From Lumnitzera littorea (lineage: Eukaryota > Streptophyta > Magnoliopsida > Myrtales > Combretaceae), in contig JAMXBB010000010.1 of NCBI GenBank assembly GCA_024138015.1, positions 78,710,373 to 78,774,372 on the forward strand: a stretch of DNA of 64,000 nucleotides, read 5' to 3'. Below the pieces are notes generated by a model. The model saw nothing but the letters and a program-made list of their open reading frames with translations, did not search any database and had not been told where the DNA came from. Within the stretch, counting starts at the first letter, position 1; each line of letters begins with the position of its first letter. The position numbers and the translations under genes were made by a program. This document shows positions 23,736 through 35,175 of the stretch, piece by piece.

Positions 23736-24960
23736 AAGTATCATGACACACCGATTCAGACATTCAGTAACCATGTGTCCGAAGCTTAAGCATTTAAAAA
23801 ACTTCACCTTGCTAGTCTTCCATCCGAATGGCTAGCATTATTCATAGGTTCTTGGGGTCAACTTAGTCTTAGGTTAGCTCAACTGTCCTGTTTGGCCATG
23901 TTGGTCTACTCGACATTCATCAAGTCAGTCATTCCTTTCCTCAGCTTGGTATAGCCTCTTCAGCTTAGATTGAATTGGTCGGCACGATATAGGAGCTTAG
24001 GAGAATGTTTGTCCAAGTCAACTCGAAACATTTCTTCTTTGCTTTTTGACCCTTTACGTGATTTTGATCGCCTCCTATAAAGTATAAAACCTCTGTACTT
24101 CAATGATATTGTGAATCTCCTACTTGAGTCTGGAAATGAATCTTGATACTGTACAGGCTTTTGGTTCTTCCACGTTGGCTCAAATCATCAACATTTGGAA
24201 CTCTCTGACATAGTCATCAACAAATCGATTTCCTTGGTGAAGCTCTTGCAATTTTGCAAACGTATCTTGCAAGTACATCTCAAGCACCTATCTACCCCTC
24301 AATAACCTCTTCATTACATCTTAAGTTTTGATACCTTGTCTTCCATCCCTTTCTCGTACTGCATTTAAATTTTTCCACCACATTGTTGCATACCCAGTAA
24401 ACTCCAATGCAGCAAGTTAGACCTTGACAGTATCTATGTATCCATAACAGTCAAACACCTTCTTGACCTTCTTTTCCCATTTTAAGTATTCATCGGCATC
24501 ACCACTTCTACTGAAGGGTAGGATTTGAACCTTGATATTATCTAGCCCTCGAGAAGCTCAACATTCTCATCTTGGTAATGGGTAATAGTCACCTTCCTCC
24601 CCAAATTCTTTAACATCTAGTTCCTCATCTTCTTCTTCAATCTCCTCTAACTCTAATCTTCGTCTAGTAGGTTGGCCTGTTGCTCCTCTAGCTTATTGTA
24701 GTCAAATTGGGCAATTGGTTCGGTTGCCTTAGCCATGGTGTCTCTCAAGGGCATTCTCTTGTGGTTAGGCGGTCGTACACCTTAGGGTTATTGCCTATTT
24801 ACTTGTATTGTTGTGACTAAACTCTCAACAAGGTTGGTGAGCCTATCAAGTCTATCATCAACAGACCCTGAGGTATTACTACCATTATGACTACGACTAG
24901 GTTAAGCACTACTGCCCTAGTCACCGATAACTCCCTAAACACTCAAATCGACATAGTGTA
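23736..24960 (-). pseudogene. gag: Element M gag pseudogene
   Basis: The nucleocapsid knuckle at about 23755-23815 reads F-F-K-C-L-S-F-G-H-M-V-T-E-C. The first Cys is Phe; the second Cys, His and last Cys remain. The capsid region (about 23990-24560) is recognised from motifs shared with L (E-L-x-Q-G-N-R-F-V and W-W-K-N-L). The N-terminal acidic/coiled segment D-D-R-L-D-R-L-T-N-L-V (about 24830-24860) matches L at 54800-54845. It is broken by stops. Confidence 0.72.
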
Positions 24961-25201
24961 ATACTTTTTCAAACAGATTAACAAACTACTAACAACCTTA
25001 ATATCTAATAGTCACTATACAGAGTAGAAATGAACTTGCTCTGTTTTCGTGATGAAAAATAAAGTAAAACATAGTAACAATGAAACCACACTTGCTATCA
25101 CACCAATACACTGCAGTAGTTATAGAAGGAATACAGCAACTACTAACAGTAAAGCAAACAAAAACTTCACTATAACTTCACATACTCCCTTGTAGAACTA
25201 T

Positions 25202-25213
25202 ACTCTGATACCA
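25202..25213 (-). other. Primer-binding site of M (tRNA-iMet)
   Basis: The plus strand ACTCTGATACCA is the complement of TGGTATCAGAGT, an almost perfect match to the initiator-Met tRNA 3' end. A seven-base spacer separates it from the LTR at 25221. Confidence 0.9.
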
Positions 25214-25220
25214 GCGAAGT

Positions 25221-26056
25221 TGATGCGTCTCTAGGGTAGAAAACATGGAGAGGCATCACAACAAAGCAAAACAAACAAACAGGAAAAATGGTTAGCAAAG
25301 TTCGGGTAGTTACCAAATAGATATGACTCACCACTCGATCTTACTCGGCCTATAATATGTCGGATATGATACACCGATCTGAATACTTGCAACTACTTCT
25401 TATTAAAGGGAATAGATAAGAGTTGAAATACGAGAACACTAAGGTTGCTCAAATGAGTAATTTCTATATTGAAAAGGATATGAATGTGCATACAAGGAAA
25501 GTGGGGGTTTATATACTTGCCCACTAGGGTTATTCTACATGTATGAAAAGACAAATGGGTATTTTACAATTAGGTTACATGAATTATACTAAAAGGGGGT
25601 AAAAAGGACAAAGAAAATTCAGTATAGAAAAGAAAGAATCATTCTGGATTGTTGTGTCAGGAGACACGTGTCGCTTGATAGCTGGATATCGAGAACATAA
25701 TATAAATAGGCGAAAAAATAGAAAGTGTTGGTAGTCAGGGGCCGACCTGATCTGGATCAGGTTGGGGGCCAATCAGTCTGGTTAGGAAGTCGGTTGAATT
25801 GGAGTCAAGCGCCAATGGTTGATTAGAGAGCTCGAATAGGCTAGTCTTTCTTAGGTTACATTCTGGATTAGGACTTTGCAGCTAGGCAAGAGCATGTCGG
25901 ACACATGTGAGGATTTGATAGAAAGGTCGATTGAAGGTCGGATCGAGATAGGAGTCCCCATCTTAGCTATGGCTTAAAGCTAGTATTTTCCATGTAAGCC
26001 CTTAAAGTCCTCTAACTTGGCTTCTTATGATCTGTCTAAGGGGTTGATTCCTATCA
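25221..26056 (-). repeat. Element M 5' LTR
   Basis: This 836-bp partner of 19549-20391 runs, in element orientation, from TGATAGGAAT to GACGCATCA. A TATA-like GTATATAAACCCC lies near 25508-25520 (minus strand). Confidence 0.9.
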
Positions 26057-26962
26057 CTTAGTCACTACAAAGTTCTACTAATTTTATATATGTCACATTT
26101 TCACTATATAGATTAAGTCTGATTTGCTTATAAATCTCATCCATTTCCTTAACTCGTTACTCAAGCATAAGTCTTCAGAATGAAGGAAGTCCTTCTCGTA
26201 TGATAGATAACAATCATTAATATCCATCCCATGAAGGAATAGAATGTGATCCTATAATGGCACACCATTAATTTGTTGCTCTACTAAAGAACTAGGCACA
26301 ATAGTTTATACTTAGACATTTTCTACTATCTTTAGAGGGTCATCTTCTTCATTAGATGTGTTTACCTCAATTTCCATCTATTAGTCATTATTCGAATCCA
26401 CTTCATTTATCAATTCATCTTCAGTATCAATATCATCAAGGGCATCTTCCATTTGTCTCTCAAGATCATCACTAATAGGAAGATTATCTCAATTTGATAT
26501 GGACAAGTTATCGCTTGTTTCTATGTTTGCTAGAGCATTCATAGGCTCTTGCACTTATGGTACTTGAGGTGTACTTATTAGACCTATTATAGTTTACTCC
26601 TAAGGCATGGTGGAGTAATCATTTACTTGAACATATAGCTGCCAAAGGCATGTCATACCCAATGCCTTAGTAATATCTATAAGAGTTTGTACATCTTCAT
26701 CATCATTAATATGTATCGGCATGAATTCCTTTGAACCCTATCCATATATAGATGCTTGTCTATGATATATCTTTACTATACTTGTCTTATGATCTACTCC
26801 CAACATTTCACATATCTTACTTATGAGCTCCAAATAGTTAATATCTACCATGCATTGTATATTCTTAATTGGCCCCCCCTATCATAATATGAACCTTTTG
26901 GACTTATTAAGATCTTTCCATTGGCAAAAACTAAAATCCTAATATATTCTACCGTTTCCACT
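26057..26962 (-). pseudogene. MULE transposase pseudogene, piece 1 of 4 (N-terminus)
   Basis: The minus-strand start, near 26960, reads E-Y-I-R-I-L-V-F-A-N-G-K, typical of the N-terminal PB1-like domain of plant MULE transposases. Then come S-Y-Y-D-R-G-G-P-I, I-N-Y-L-E-L-I-S-K-I-C, and A-L-G-M-T-C-L-W-Q-L-Y-V. A long acidic low-complexity linker (about 26290-26500, rich in Asp/Glu) separates this from a conserved E-I-Y block at about 26100-26140. The initiator codon appears lost (GTA or similar) and several stops are present. The gene continues at 19548 across M. Confidence 0.82.
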
Positions 26963-27572
26963 ATTTATTGACACTAAAAACATAACATAAATCAGATTTG
27001 TTAGTTGTGTAATGTAAAATTCACAATTAGAACCCTTCTTTGGAAGACTTTTTAATACTACAGAAGCAACTCCATCTCAAAAAACAACCCCTTCTCACAT
27101 GATTAAAATAAGCCAACATTATGTATCTCCAATTTTAAACAAAGTTAGCAATATTAATATGCATTTGATTTTATGTAACAGAGAATTTGTTTATCTAATC
27201 CTTCATAAAAGAAAAAGGACAAGCACAAAACACCTAACTCAATGCCCTAAAGTTAATAAATGAACTCAAACAACCATAAATAGACAATAGTTATTACAAG
27301 CATCATGATTATTTCACTTCTCATTTAAGTACAATAATACTTTCGATCCATGTTAATTTCCAACTCTATGTAGGTTCTATAATTTTTTTCTACTCTTCTT
27401 AGACTATGTACATAATTATATACACATGAACATTTTTTAAGAAACAATTCATGATAGGCATATTGTCCAAATAATTATAAAATCCTTAACCTAGTGGTAT
27501 TGGAACATTGTCCACTACAAATTATGATATCAAAAACATAGTAGATGCAAAAATAAGTTGGTGTAAAATATG
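26963..27572. other. 5' flank of the MULE gene, nothing recognised
   Basis: AT-rich DNA upstream of the MULE start. I see no coding motif and could not pick out a MULE terminal inverted repeat. The last five bases (TATGA) are the target duplication of LTR I. Confidence 0.5.
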
Positions 27573-28765
27573 ATGTCAAGCCTGATGTTCAATTTCCTTT
27601 ATTATAAAAGTAATTTCTCATTTCTCGATTAATACTAAACTCTAACCCATTTAATATTAATCCTCGACTAAAGAAATTGAGAAATTTTGGTTTTTTTTAT
27701 TGAAAATAATTTTTAGAGTCGTCACCCAACCTAAGTTGAGAAAAGAAAAAGAAACCGTAACCAATTGGGTGGATTGATTACTATTTGGCTACCGATCTTT
27801 GATTTCAATTTTAAATGAAAAACTAAAGGGTTCCAAGTTCGGAGGCTAACCTATTAAACCCTTAATGGGTACCGCTATCTATTTATCGAAATGAAGATTA
27901 TTCTTCTAATTATAATATTTAAATTAAATAGATAAATAAACAAAAAAAAATTAAGAGAAAAAGAACCTAAGTTTAACATATTTTATCGTCACTCCGAATG
28001 TGCCTACATACCTGCTAGCTGGGATCAAACGATCGTAGTTCTCTCATAAAAATCTTTAATGTGTTAATTGATTTTAATTTTTGAAATCGACCGAGTTTAC
28101 GTTATTATCAATTTAGTTTTTCAAAACTCCAAAAGGGTCCTAACTCTTTAGTACTCTTATTTTATAAAAAGTTCTCTAAAACGTCCTAATTCTTGAAATA
28201 GGTTAATTATTATTTTTTTCCTAAAAAAAAAATAACTTTTCTAAATGAGAAATTCTAAAATAACCTAATGCTAAACTAAACTAATACATATAACGAACTA
28301 CTAAAATAAAATAATTTCATATAATACGTTTATGTGAAAACTAATATTAAAACCCTTATATCGACATATTCATACATTATATTATATTTAACTAGTAAAA
28401 TATAAGATCTACATTTAACAAAAACTATTTTTAACGATTCTTAAACTAATATTCACATCCCTATTTAAATGACTACTATTAAATAACCATTTACTTAAAT
28501 TTTTATCTAATCTACGTAATATTAGGAAAGTAATACTAAACATATATTATTTATGCACATATCTATATATACATCATATAATAACATACCATGATATAAT
28601 AAATAATAAATAAAACAAGATCGAACCAAACCTAATTGTTATTGAAGGATCAAGGGACGTGCTGTGACAATGAAGGACGATGGGGTATTCGCATGGTCGT
28701 TTGCGGTGGAGACATGACGATCAGTGCTAAATCGTGCACTATGGTGCTGTTGTGCAGAATGTACT

Positions 28766-28857
28766 GCTGTTCGCCTGGCATTGCTATCCGCCTGGTGTTG
28801 CTATCCGCCTGGTGTTATTGCTACCCGTCTGGTGTCGTTGTTGTCCGACTAGTGTTG
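28766..28857. repeat. Short minisatellite in LTR I
   Basis: About five imperfect units of 17-20 bp with the core 'gctatccgcctggtgtt'. They sit in the GC-richer leader of LTR I and are not seen in the matching part of G. Confidence 0.75.
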
Positions 28858-29680
28858 TGCAGCAGTTTGGATTCTCGTTGGAGCGTGCAATACTAATGTG
28901 GAAGGACAGTTGTTGATTGCGAGCAGCAACGACGTTGGAGTGTTCTGTTGGCGGTAAGGATGGAGCTGCACTGATCGTATGTCATGGTTACTGGATGTGC
29001 ATGTGTGAACTGCTGCAGTATATGGGTATCCGTGATGTGTGTTGTTGGCTATATGTAGATGAGAATGTGATTTGTGAATGGAGTAAAGTATTTCGGCTGA
29101 ATGTTGTGTTCAAGTGCACAAGGATTTCGGCGAACAGATCATAGGACATGCTATGCTATATTCGAGTTGGCGTAGTCATGTTGATGTTAGAGGATTTGAT
29201 CAAGGATGCGTGGTTAGAGACGTAGCTTGGAATTTAGATTAAGACGGCGCATATGTGTTGACTTCGGATGATCAGGGGATGAAGCTTGCGGCATGAAGCA
29301 GGGAATTGGGGCTCGTAAATTAGATCGAAGGCATTAAGAAATTTCCCTGAGGATTACATTTAGTGAAATGTTGGGGATGTCAGAGGCTTCAGATTCGAAT
29401 CAACATGTGCAATGTGCCGTGAAGCGATCAGTCAACAGCCATATGGATGTTGGTCTTCGGTAGATGTGTATGGCGATTTTTTTATTCTGGCGAGTATGTA
29501 ATTTTATATAAGCCAAACCATATCATATCTATTGTATCTGATTTGATAATAATTAAACTAGATCCAAATTAATCCGAATTCGATTTAATAAAATCAAATT
29601 AGATTAAAATGTTTTTAATTAGATATGAATCCTGTTTATTTCTCTCGCTTTTGCAAAATATAGAAAAATAAAAAGATAAG

Positions 29681-29762
29681 TGCCTATAGAGACTCGAACC
29701 CAAGACCTCAAATTAAATCCAACCCAAATACTTCAATACTTATCCGTTAGGCCATTAGCCTG
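29681..29762 (-). other. tRNA-like A/B-box segment in LTR I
   Basis: On the minus strand TGGCCTAACGGATA (29741-29754) fits the pol III A box and resembles the D arm of tRNA-Arg. About 40 bases on, GGTTCGAGTCTC (29689-29700) fits the B box. The T-arm stem pairs at four of five positions. It lies about 180 bases upstream of the TATA box of the LTR, in the same orientation. No proper acceptor stem is seen, so it is not a working tRNA gene. Confidence 0.7.
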
Positions 29763-29973
29763 TGTCTTGACATTCAATACAATTAAATTATACTTAAACT
29801 ACTCGGTTCTCTAAAATAAATTTTTTTTAACTAAACTAAAACTAAAACTAAAATTATTTGTTCCTAATATAAGTTAATTCCTAAAAATCTACAAAACTCT
29901 TTATAATAATTTTTCCTTTTCTTATTTTTTTGGTATTTTCATCATTTGTTAATTTTTATTATTTTTATCTTTT

Positions 29974-29974
<1 letters not shown>

Positions 29975-30006
<32 letters not shown>

Positions 30007-30034
30007 GAGTTTTATTATTATTATTATTATTATT
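29975..30034. repeat. (TAA)n / (TTA)n inverted microsatellite
   Basis: Roughly ten TAA units, a short AAGAG loop, then about eight TTA units form a near-perfect hairpin close to the outer end of LTR I. Confidence 0.85.
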
Positions 30035-30096
30035 TTGAATTAGGACTCTTGTTGTAAAAATTAGAACTATAGAGGGGTAAAAATTAGGTGTTTACA

Positions 30097-31825
30097 TATG
30101 AAGAGCAATTCCAATGAACAATTCTATTCTTAATATTTTAAAGTATGAGAACATAATTGCTCCCTTTGAATTCTAACAGCATAAAATTTCAATTTTAGTG
30201 CTACTATTAGAACTAATCTCATAGAAACATGTAAGTTCTTTTCTTTGTAGACATTTTTAATCTTTTTGTTCTCTTCATATAATACTTGATTTGCAGATAA
30301 GATGAACATAGCTTGTGAACTCTTTGAGATAGGTATGAAAAAAAAAAAACTAATTTTATTGAAAAAATCACCATGCTGTCTTTTCTCTTTTTATGCTTTG
30401 TGGAGGTTGATCGTTAAATGCTCCTTATCTTTCTTAAGAGACTTCAATTAGTCTTAAGCTATAATATGATAAGGAATGTTTCTTATGAGAAATCTCACAA
30501 GGAATTCAAGACAAGTATAGATAGAAATAATGATTTGATGGAACATAAGAAACTATTTTCGACTTAGATTCGTCTCTATTGTGATAACGAAAATGCATAT
30601 GAAGAGAAGAGACCAAGTCTAGACCTTATTAAAATACTCAACAAGCAACATACATGGATAATTTTTTTGGTATTTATTTACATACGTATTTCCAAACAGT
30701 CATTTCATACATCTTCTGAGAAATTTTCCATTTAACAACAAGACTATGTGTTTATTCATAAGACTAGTTTTGTGATATTGATTTATTGATATAATGTTTG
30801 TTTACTTATTCTCATGTGCATATAAGGGACTTTTTCTTAGAAATATATTTATGACTCTACCATGCTAATTACTCAAAACAAAGTGTTTTATCCTTGTAAT
30901 GTACCCTTACTTATATTGTATGCTTGCACATGTCCATTCTAGTTTAGTTCCTATATTGCCTTCTCAACATGGATTAGAGGGAAATTTGACTCCTTGCATA
31001 TTATTATCTCTAACCCATTTTACTAAATGAAACAATCACCATATTGTTCTCTAATTCCCATCGAAAGGGAAATCAACTAAGGAAATGAGAGATTCAATTG
31101 CACATGCAACGTCAAAGATTATATAACACTCTCCCAGATCACAGATCTCCACATTCATAACACCTATAGCTATCTAAAATGCATCAGTTATTATTCAATA
31201 ACCACTAAAATAATGGTATACACTTCAAAATATCAATGGATAAAACTGATCTCAAGTCAAAGGTCTCTTCTTCGACTATTTACACAAAAGAATAACATAC
31301 ATATTAATATGTACTAATATACATATATATGGTTAGACTTTTGGAATATTTGTCAATCAAATGATGTAATTGCTAAGTTACAAATTTTTTTTCTTATCTC
31401 ATGGTTAGCAGCATAATTAATGAGCTCTAGGCTACATAGCTAGAATCAAGAAGCAAATTGGGACCTAAAGGATTATGCTTCTGCATATCTCTTTTAGACT
31501 CAAAATCAATAACATATGGTATCTTACAATTAATTAAACCTTCTTTTGTCTAGGCAATTGCGGACTTTATTATGAGTAAATGACATTGCAAACTACTAGA
31601 GAAAAACATTGAGTTATATTTCCAAATAAACAATAATTGAGTTGAACTCCATTATCTTGTAAGTTTATTGAGTCAAATGTCATATAATTTAAGATCAACT
31701 CAATAGACTAACCTCATAGCTCAAACTTGGGCCTTAAATGAACAATGATAACTTTGATTTTAAATATATTTCACATGATGATTTTATAGTATTTCCTTTA
31801 CATCTTTGGTTTTCTTTAAAGAAAT
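30097..31825. other. Unassigned AT-rich DNA
   Basis: No coding, LTR or inverted-repeat structure recognised. It would include the distal 5' flank of the MULE element. Confidence 0.5.
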
Positions 31826-33062
31826 TGATACTTAATTGAGTAAAATTTTGATTTCAAGGTTTGAACGCGTTCTTGGATTAAAAACGAAGAAAAGGAATCA
31901 AGTTTCACTCAATTTGGAGTTCAAATGAATAAGTTATAAAGTTTTAAAGTTACAGAGTCTAAGACACAATTGTGTCCCCAAGCTGTGTCCATCCAAGAAA
32001 ATATGCTAAGGTCAGAAAGTTATACAACTTGGGGATACAATTGTGTCCCGGGCCGTGTTTGGTGACGAAAACGGAAACCTTACAATACATTATAAAAGGA
32101 CATACTAAGGTTTCACACAGAAGATTGGACATTTCAAAAGAGAAGAGACTTGAAGAAAAGGAGAAGAAAAAGGCGAAAGCAATACCCAACTTCAAGATTG
32201 AAGAGATTTATCATCAACAAAAAGGGGTTTTTCATGTTTTATTTATTGGTTTTGTTGGAATTCATTTTTAATTTTATTATGTTAGCTTAAGATTCTTGTA
32301 TTTAGGAGTATGGAACCTAGGGTTTCATATGACTATTAGATAGATTGATAATTTTCAATAAAGTTTCTATATTTTCTTGATTCAATTATGTTATTTAATT
32401 GTTTATTGATATTTTTAGAGTATCAATCTATGATATTATGCATGATGATTGAGAAATCACATGTGTAATAAGATCTTGACATAATTGGAGAGAATTACAT
32501 GTGTACTTTGAGATAAGATACATGTTTCTTCCAAAAAGTTGTTCGTTTGTGTATGAATTCATTATACATTAATGCGATTCTAAATTATATTACTAAGTGA
32601 AGAGATTCCGGTAAATAATTTAGGATTAGGGTTAATACGCTTGAGAAAGGTATTAACTTTAATTGTGAATCCCTCCGGTCAAGAATAATAGAGATTTAAT
32701 TGGATACATTTTAAGCGGTCACATGTTAAACACTAGGGGAAATAATTCCTAAATACGTTATTACTTTCTTGAAATCGTTCTTAATTTTATCACTTTCTAA
32801 ATTGGTTAATCAAGTCTCATAATTAGGTTAGTTTGTTAATTTTAATATTTTTAATTCATTCAACTCATCACAATTTTCCGGTTAGATAATAGAGCTAAAG
32901 TTAATATTAGTACTCGAAGTCTCTGAGGAATCGACTCGGACTCACATTTACTATATTAAAATTGATAGGTGCACTTGCCTGATATCAAACTACATTTAAG
33001 GAATGTAGAATAAAATTAGAGTAATAAGACTTGACTTATTTTTATAATTAATTGGTGCCATC
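31826..33062 (+). mobile_element. Tat/Athila-like LTR N with PBS remnant
   Basis: The unit starts TGATACTTAA. It contains paired 'acaattgtgtccc' blocks (31969-32050), a TATA-like ATTATAAAAGG (about 32090), and the 3' motif 'ggaatcgactcggactca...aggtgcacttgcc'. That motif corresponds to the LTR end of B ('aggtacacttgc') and is typical of Tat-lineage LTRs. TTGGTGCCAT (33053-33062) resembles a decayed tRNA-Asp primer site. No pol follows. Boundaries are approximate and I could not match a target duplication. The 99-codon frame at 31972-32271 lies in the leader and is probably fortuitous. Confidence 0.6.
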
Positions 33063-34590
33063 TTTTAAGCAAGCTAGAAATTGATGAACATCTGCATTCC
33101 ATCCATCGGCCCTATTTATACTATTGCACTTTTAACCACTTGAAGACATTTATAAACTAAGTGATATTCCTTTACAATTAGATAAGAAAATGTGGAATTT
33201 TATTGAAAAATAAACAAGGAAAGGGAATTTTATCATTCACAATTTTATGTATTTTGTGACAAATAGAATAAAAATCACACATGATGAGAAAAGTAAATAT
33301 CAATTGGAAAAACATTAGATAAGATAGACCTTTTCTTTTGATTTAAGTAAAAATTTTTGTTTCAAGCAATGGGAACAAGGTCTCACATTAGAAACTTGAC
33401 TAAAGTCTTACAATGATGTATGATTAAAGTCTATAATTACAAATTTACCAGCAAAACTACAAAATCAACACTTGATGTAAGCCTCATTTTGACCACATTT
33501 CATTTGGCCTTGTTTAATAAATCCCGAAAACATGACTTCATATAATACAATAGCACGTATACACTAATCAAGACCTAAAAAGAGTATCACATTGTAATTA
33601 AAAAGAATCACAACTAGCCAAGATCCTTCCATATAATATGATTATAAATGACAACCAAATGTTTTTTCCCTTTCTTTTGTCTAATTTACCCTATCAATAA
33701 TTTATCTATCTGCTTTCTTCCACAAGATGAAATGTACATAGGAATTGATCTCAGTTAAACCGATAGCTAATAAGTTCTAATTGTCAATAGAGTTAAAAGA
33801 GTCCAAGGCATTTGAATTATGTAAATAGAATGATAGTAGCAAATGATATGATTTCCTTTTCATTAATTAACCAATAGCTAAAAAAGTCTTCATCCTATGA
33901 AATTGAATTATACTTGTCTTTATACCTTTTTCCTCCCCTTTTATTACATTTAAAATTTATGCCAAAACTTACAATTAGATCTTTACCTAGTTGTCCAAAG
34001 TTAGAAAAGCATGAATTTTAGAAATTTTCCTCTTTTAAATTGAAAGGGTACCTTATGGATTGATTTTTTTTTTTTTGTTTTTTAATAATTCAAATGACTA
34101 CTACTATAACTTGTCATTAACAAACATGCGACACCAAATACATATATAAGAAAACTTTATATTCATTCATGGAAGTGCCCATGACTTAATAGATTCGACA
34201 ATTTTTACTTAAAAACAAGTTTACAATTAACAATATAATTTAAGATACATGTTTAAATAAACACAATTAAAATTGGAAAAGTGCGAAGAAAAACCTTAAA
34301 ATAAAAAAAAAGGATGAATGTTTAAGTAAAAATAGCGAAAAATTAAATCGAAACTAGAGAGAGAGAGTTGATCGATTTTCTTGGTAAATATAGGATTTTG
34401 GGTGGGGGAGAGCAAGAGAGAAATGTGGTTAATTGATCTTCTTAGTAGACATAGGATGGGAGAGAGAGGGGGGAGATTCGTTGAGAGAGAAAATGAGTTT
34501 GCAATTTTTTGGAACTTCTCTTAATGAAAGAAGAGATTGTTTAAAGCACACAAATGAGTTCATGCAATTAATCATTTTATTTTAAGTCCC
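33063..34590. other. Unassigned AT-rich DNA
   Basis: No gene seen. A GA-rich stretch (34355-34490) contains two diverged copies of 'ttgatcgattttcttggtaaatataggat', about 75 bp apart. Confidence 0.5.
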
Positions 34591-34599
34591 AAGTAAATC

Positions 34600-35175
34600 A
34601 CACTTGTCAAATATATTTACGATGCGTTTCATACAAAGTACCTATTGCATTTATCAAGTGCGATAAAAGCAATAATATAAGAATCGCATTTCATAAATGT
34701 GATAAAACATTTTAAAATATATTGTAACTATAAGGTGTAAATTCTTAATAAATAAATCGGAATTAATAATATAATAATCACATTTTACAAGTGTGACAAA
34801 GCATTAAAATTGACTAAAGCCTATATGCATTTTTAGGGCACTATTCATTTATTATGTAATCGTAATTAACAAATACAATTTGGTTGTTACATGTTTCTCT
34901 TTTGTTTTAAACCATAACATTATCACATTTGTTAGATGCAATTTCATTATACATGTATATCGCATTTCATACATGAGATTTGGTCTTCTGTGTCTTGCAA
35001 CTGTATCACATTTGTTAGATGCAATTTCATCTAAACAAGTATATCACATTTGTTAAATGTGATTTAGCTATGATACTACTTTTATGAAATCACATTTGTT
35101 AAATGCAAGATATGTGTAATAAGTCTTGTCACCTTTAATAAAAGAGATTTAGCCTTGATATTTTTGTAATAGTTT
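34600..35175. repeat. Array of palindromic motifs, CACTA-type subterminal repeats?
   Basis: About nine copies of a motif around 'atcRcatttgttaaatgYgattt' occur here, in part as near-perfect inverted repeats (for example 35042-35065). CACTA (En/Spm) transposons carry such arrays as transposase binding sites next to their ends. The block is followed by 'atttttgtaatag' (35161-35173), which could be a decayed TTTTTGTAGTG terminus. I found no matching CACTACAAAAA start and no transposase. Confidence 0.45.

Larger units (their letters stand above)
19549..26056 (-). mobile_element. Gypsy LTR retrotransposon M, complete but degenerate
   Basis: LTRs at 19549-20391 and 25221-26056 bound a minus-strand gag-pol of 4.8 kb. 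A good tRNA-iMet primer site lies at 25202-25213. Flanks are CTCAA (19544-19548) and CTTAG (26057-26061), a decayed duplication (3/5). Pol order is gag, protease, RT, RNase H, integrase. LTRs and pol are related to A, H and L, but it is a separate subfamily. It sits in the MULE transposase. Confidence 0.92.
27573..30096 (-). mobile_element. Solo LTR I (2.5 kb, TGTAGACACC family)
   Basis: Perfect TATGA duplications (27568-27572 and 30097-30101) flank a unit with minus-orientation ends TGTAAACACCTAATTTTTAC and GCTTGACA. It is collinear with G over most of its length: the first 450 bases, the middle GC-richer leader, and the last 450 bases. TATA box TATATAAAAT (29501-29510, minus) is preceded by a tRNA-like block (29681-29762) and followed by a GC-richer leader (about 28640-29450). 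No PBS or pol is present, so it is a solo LTR. Small plus-strand frames at 28636-29144 lie in this leader and are antisense. Confidence 0.9.

Noticed and set aside
28636..29144. Three short open frames in the GC-richer part of LTR I
   Set aside because: They lie antisense in the LTR leader, overlap a minisatellite, and are not conserved in G.
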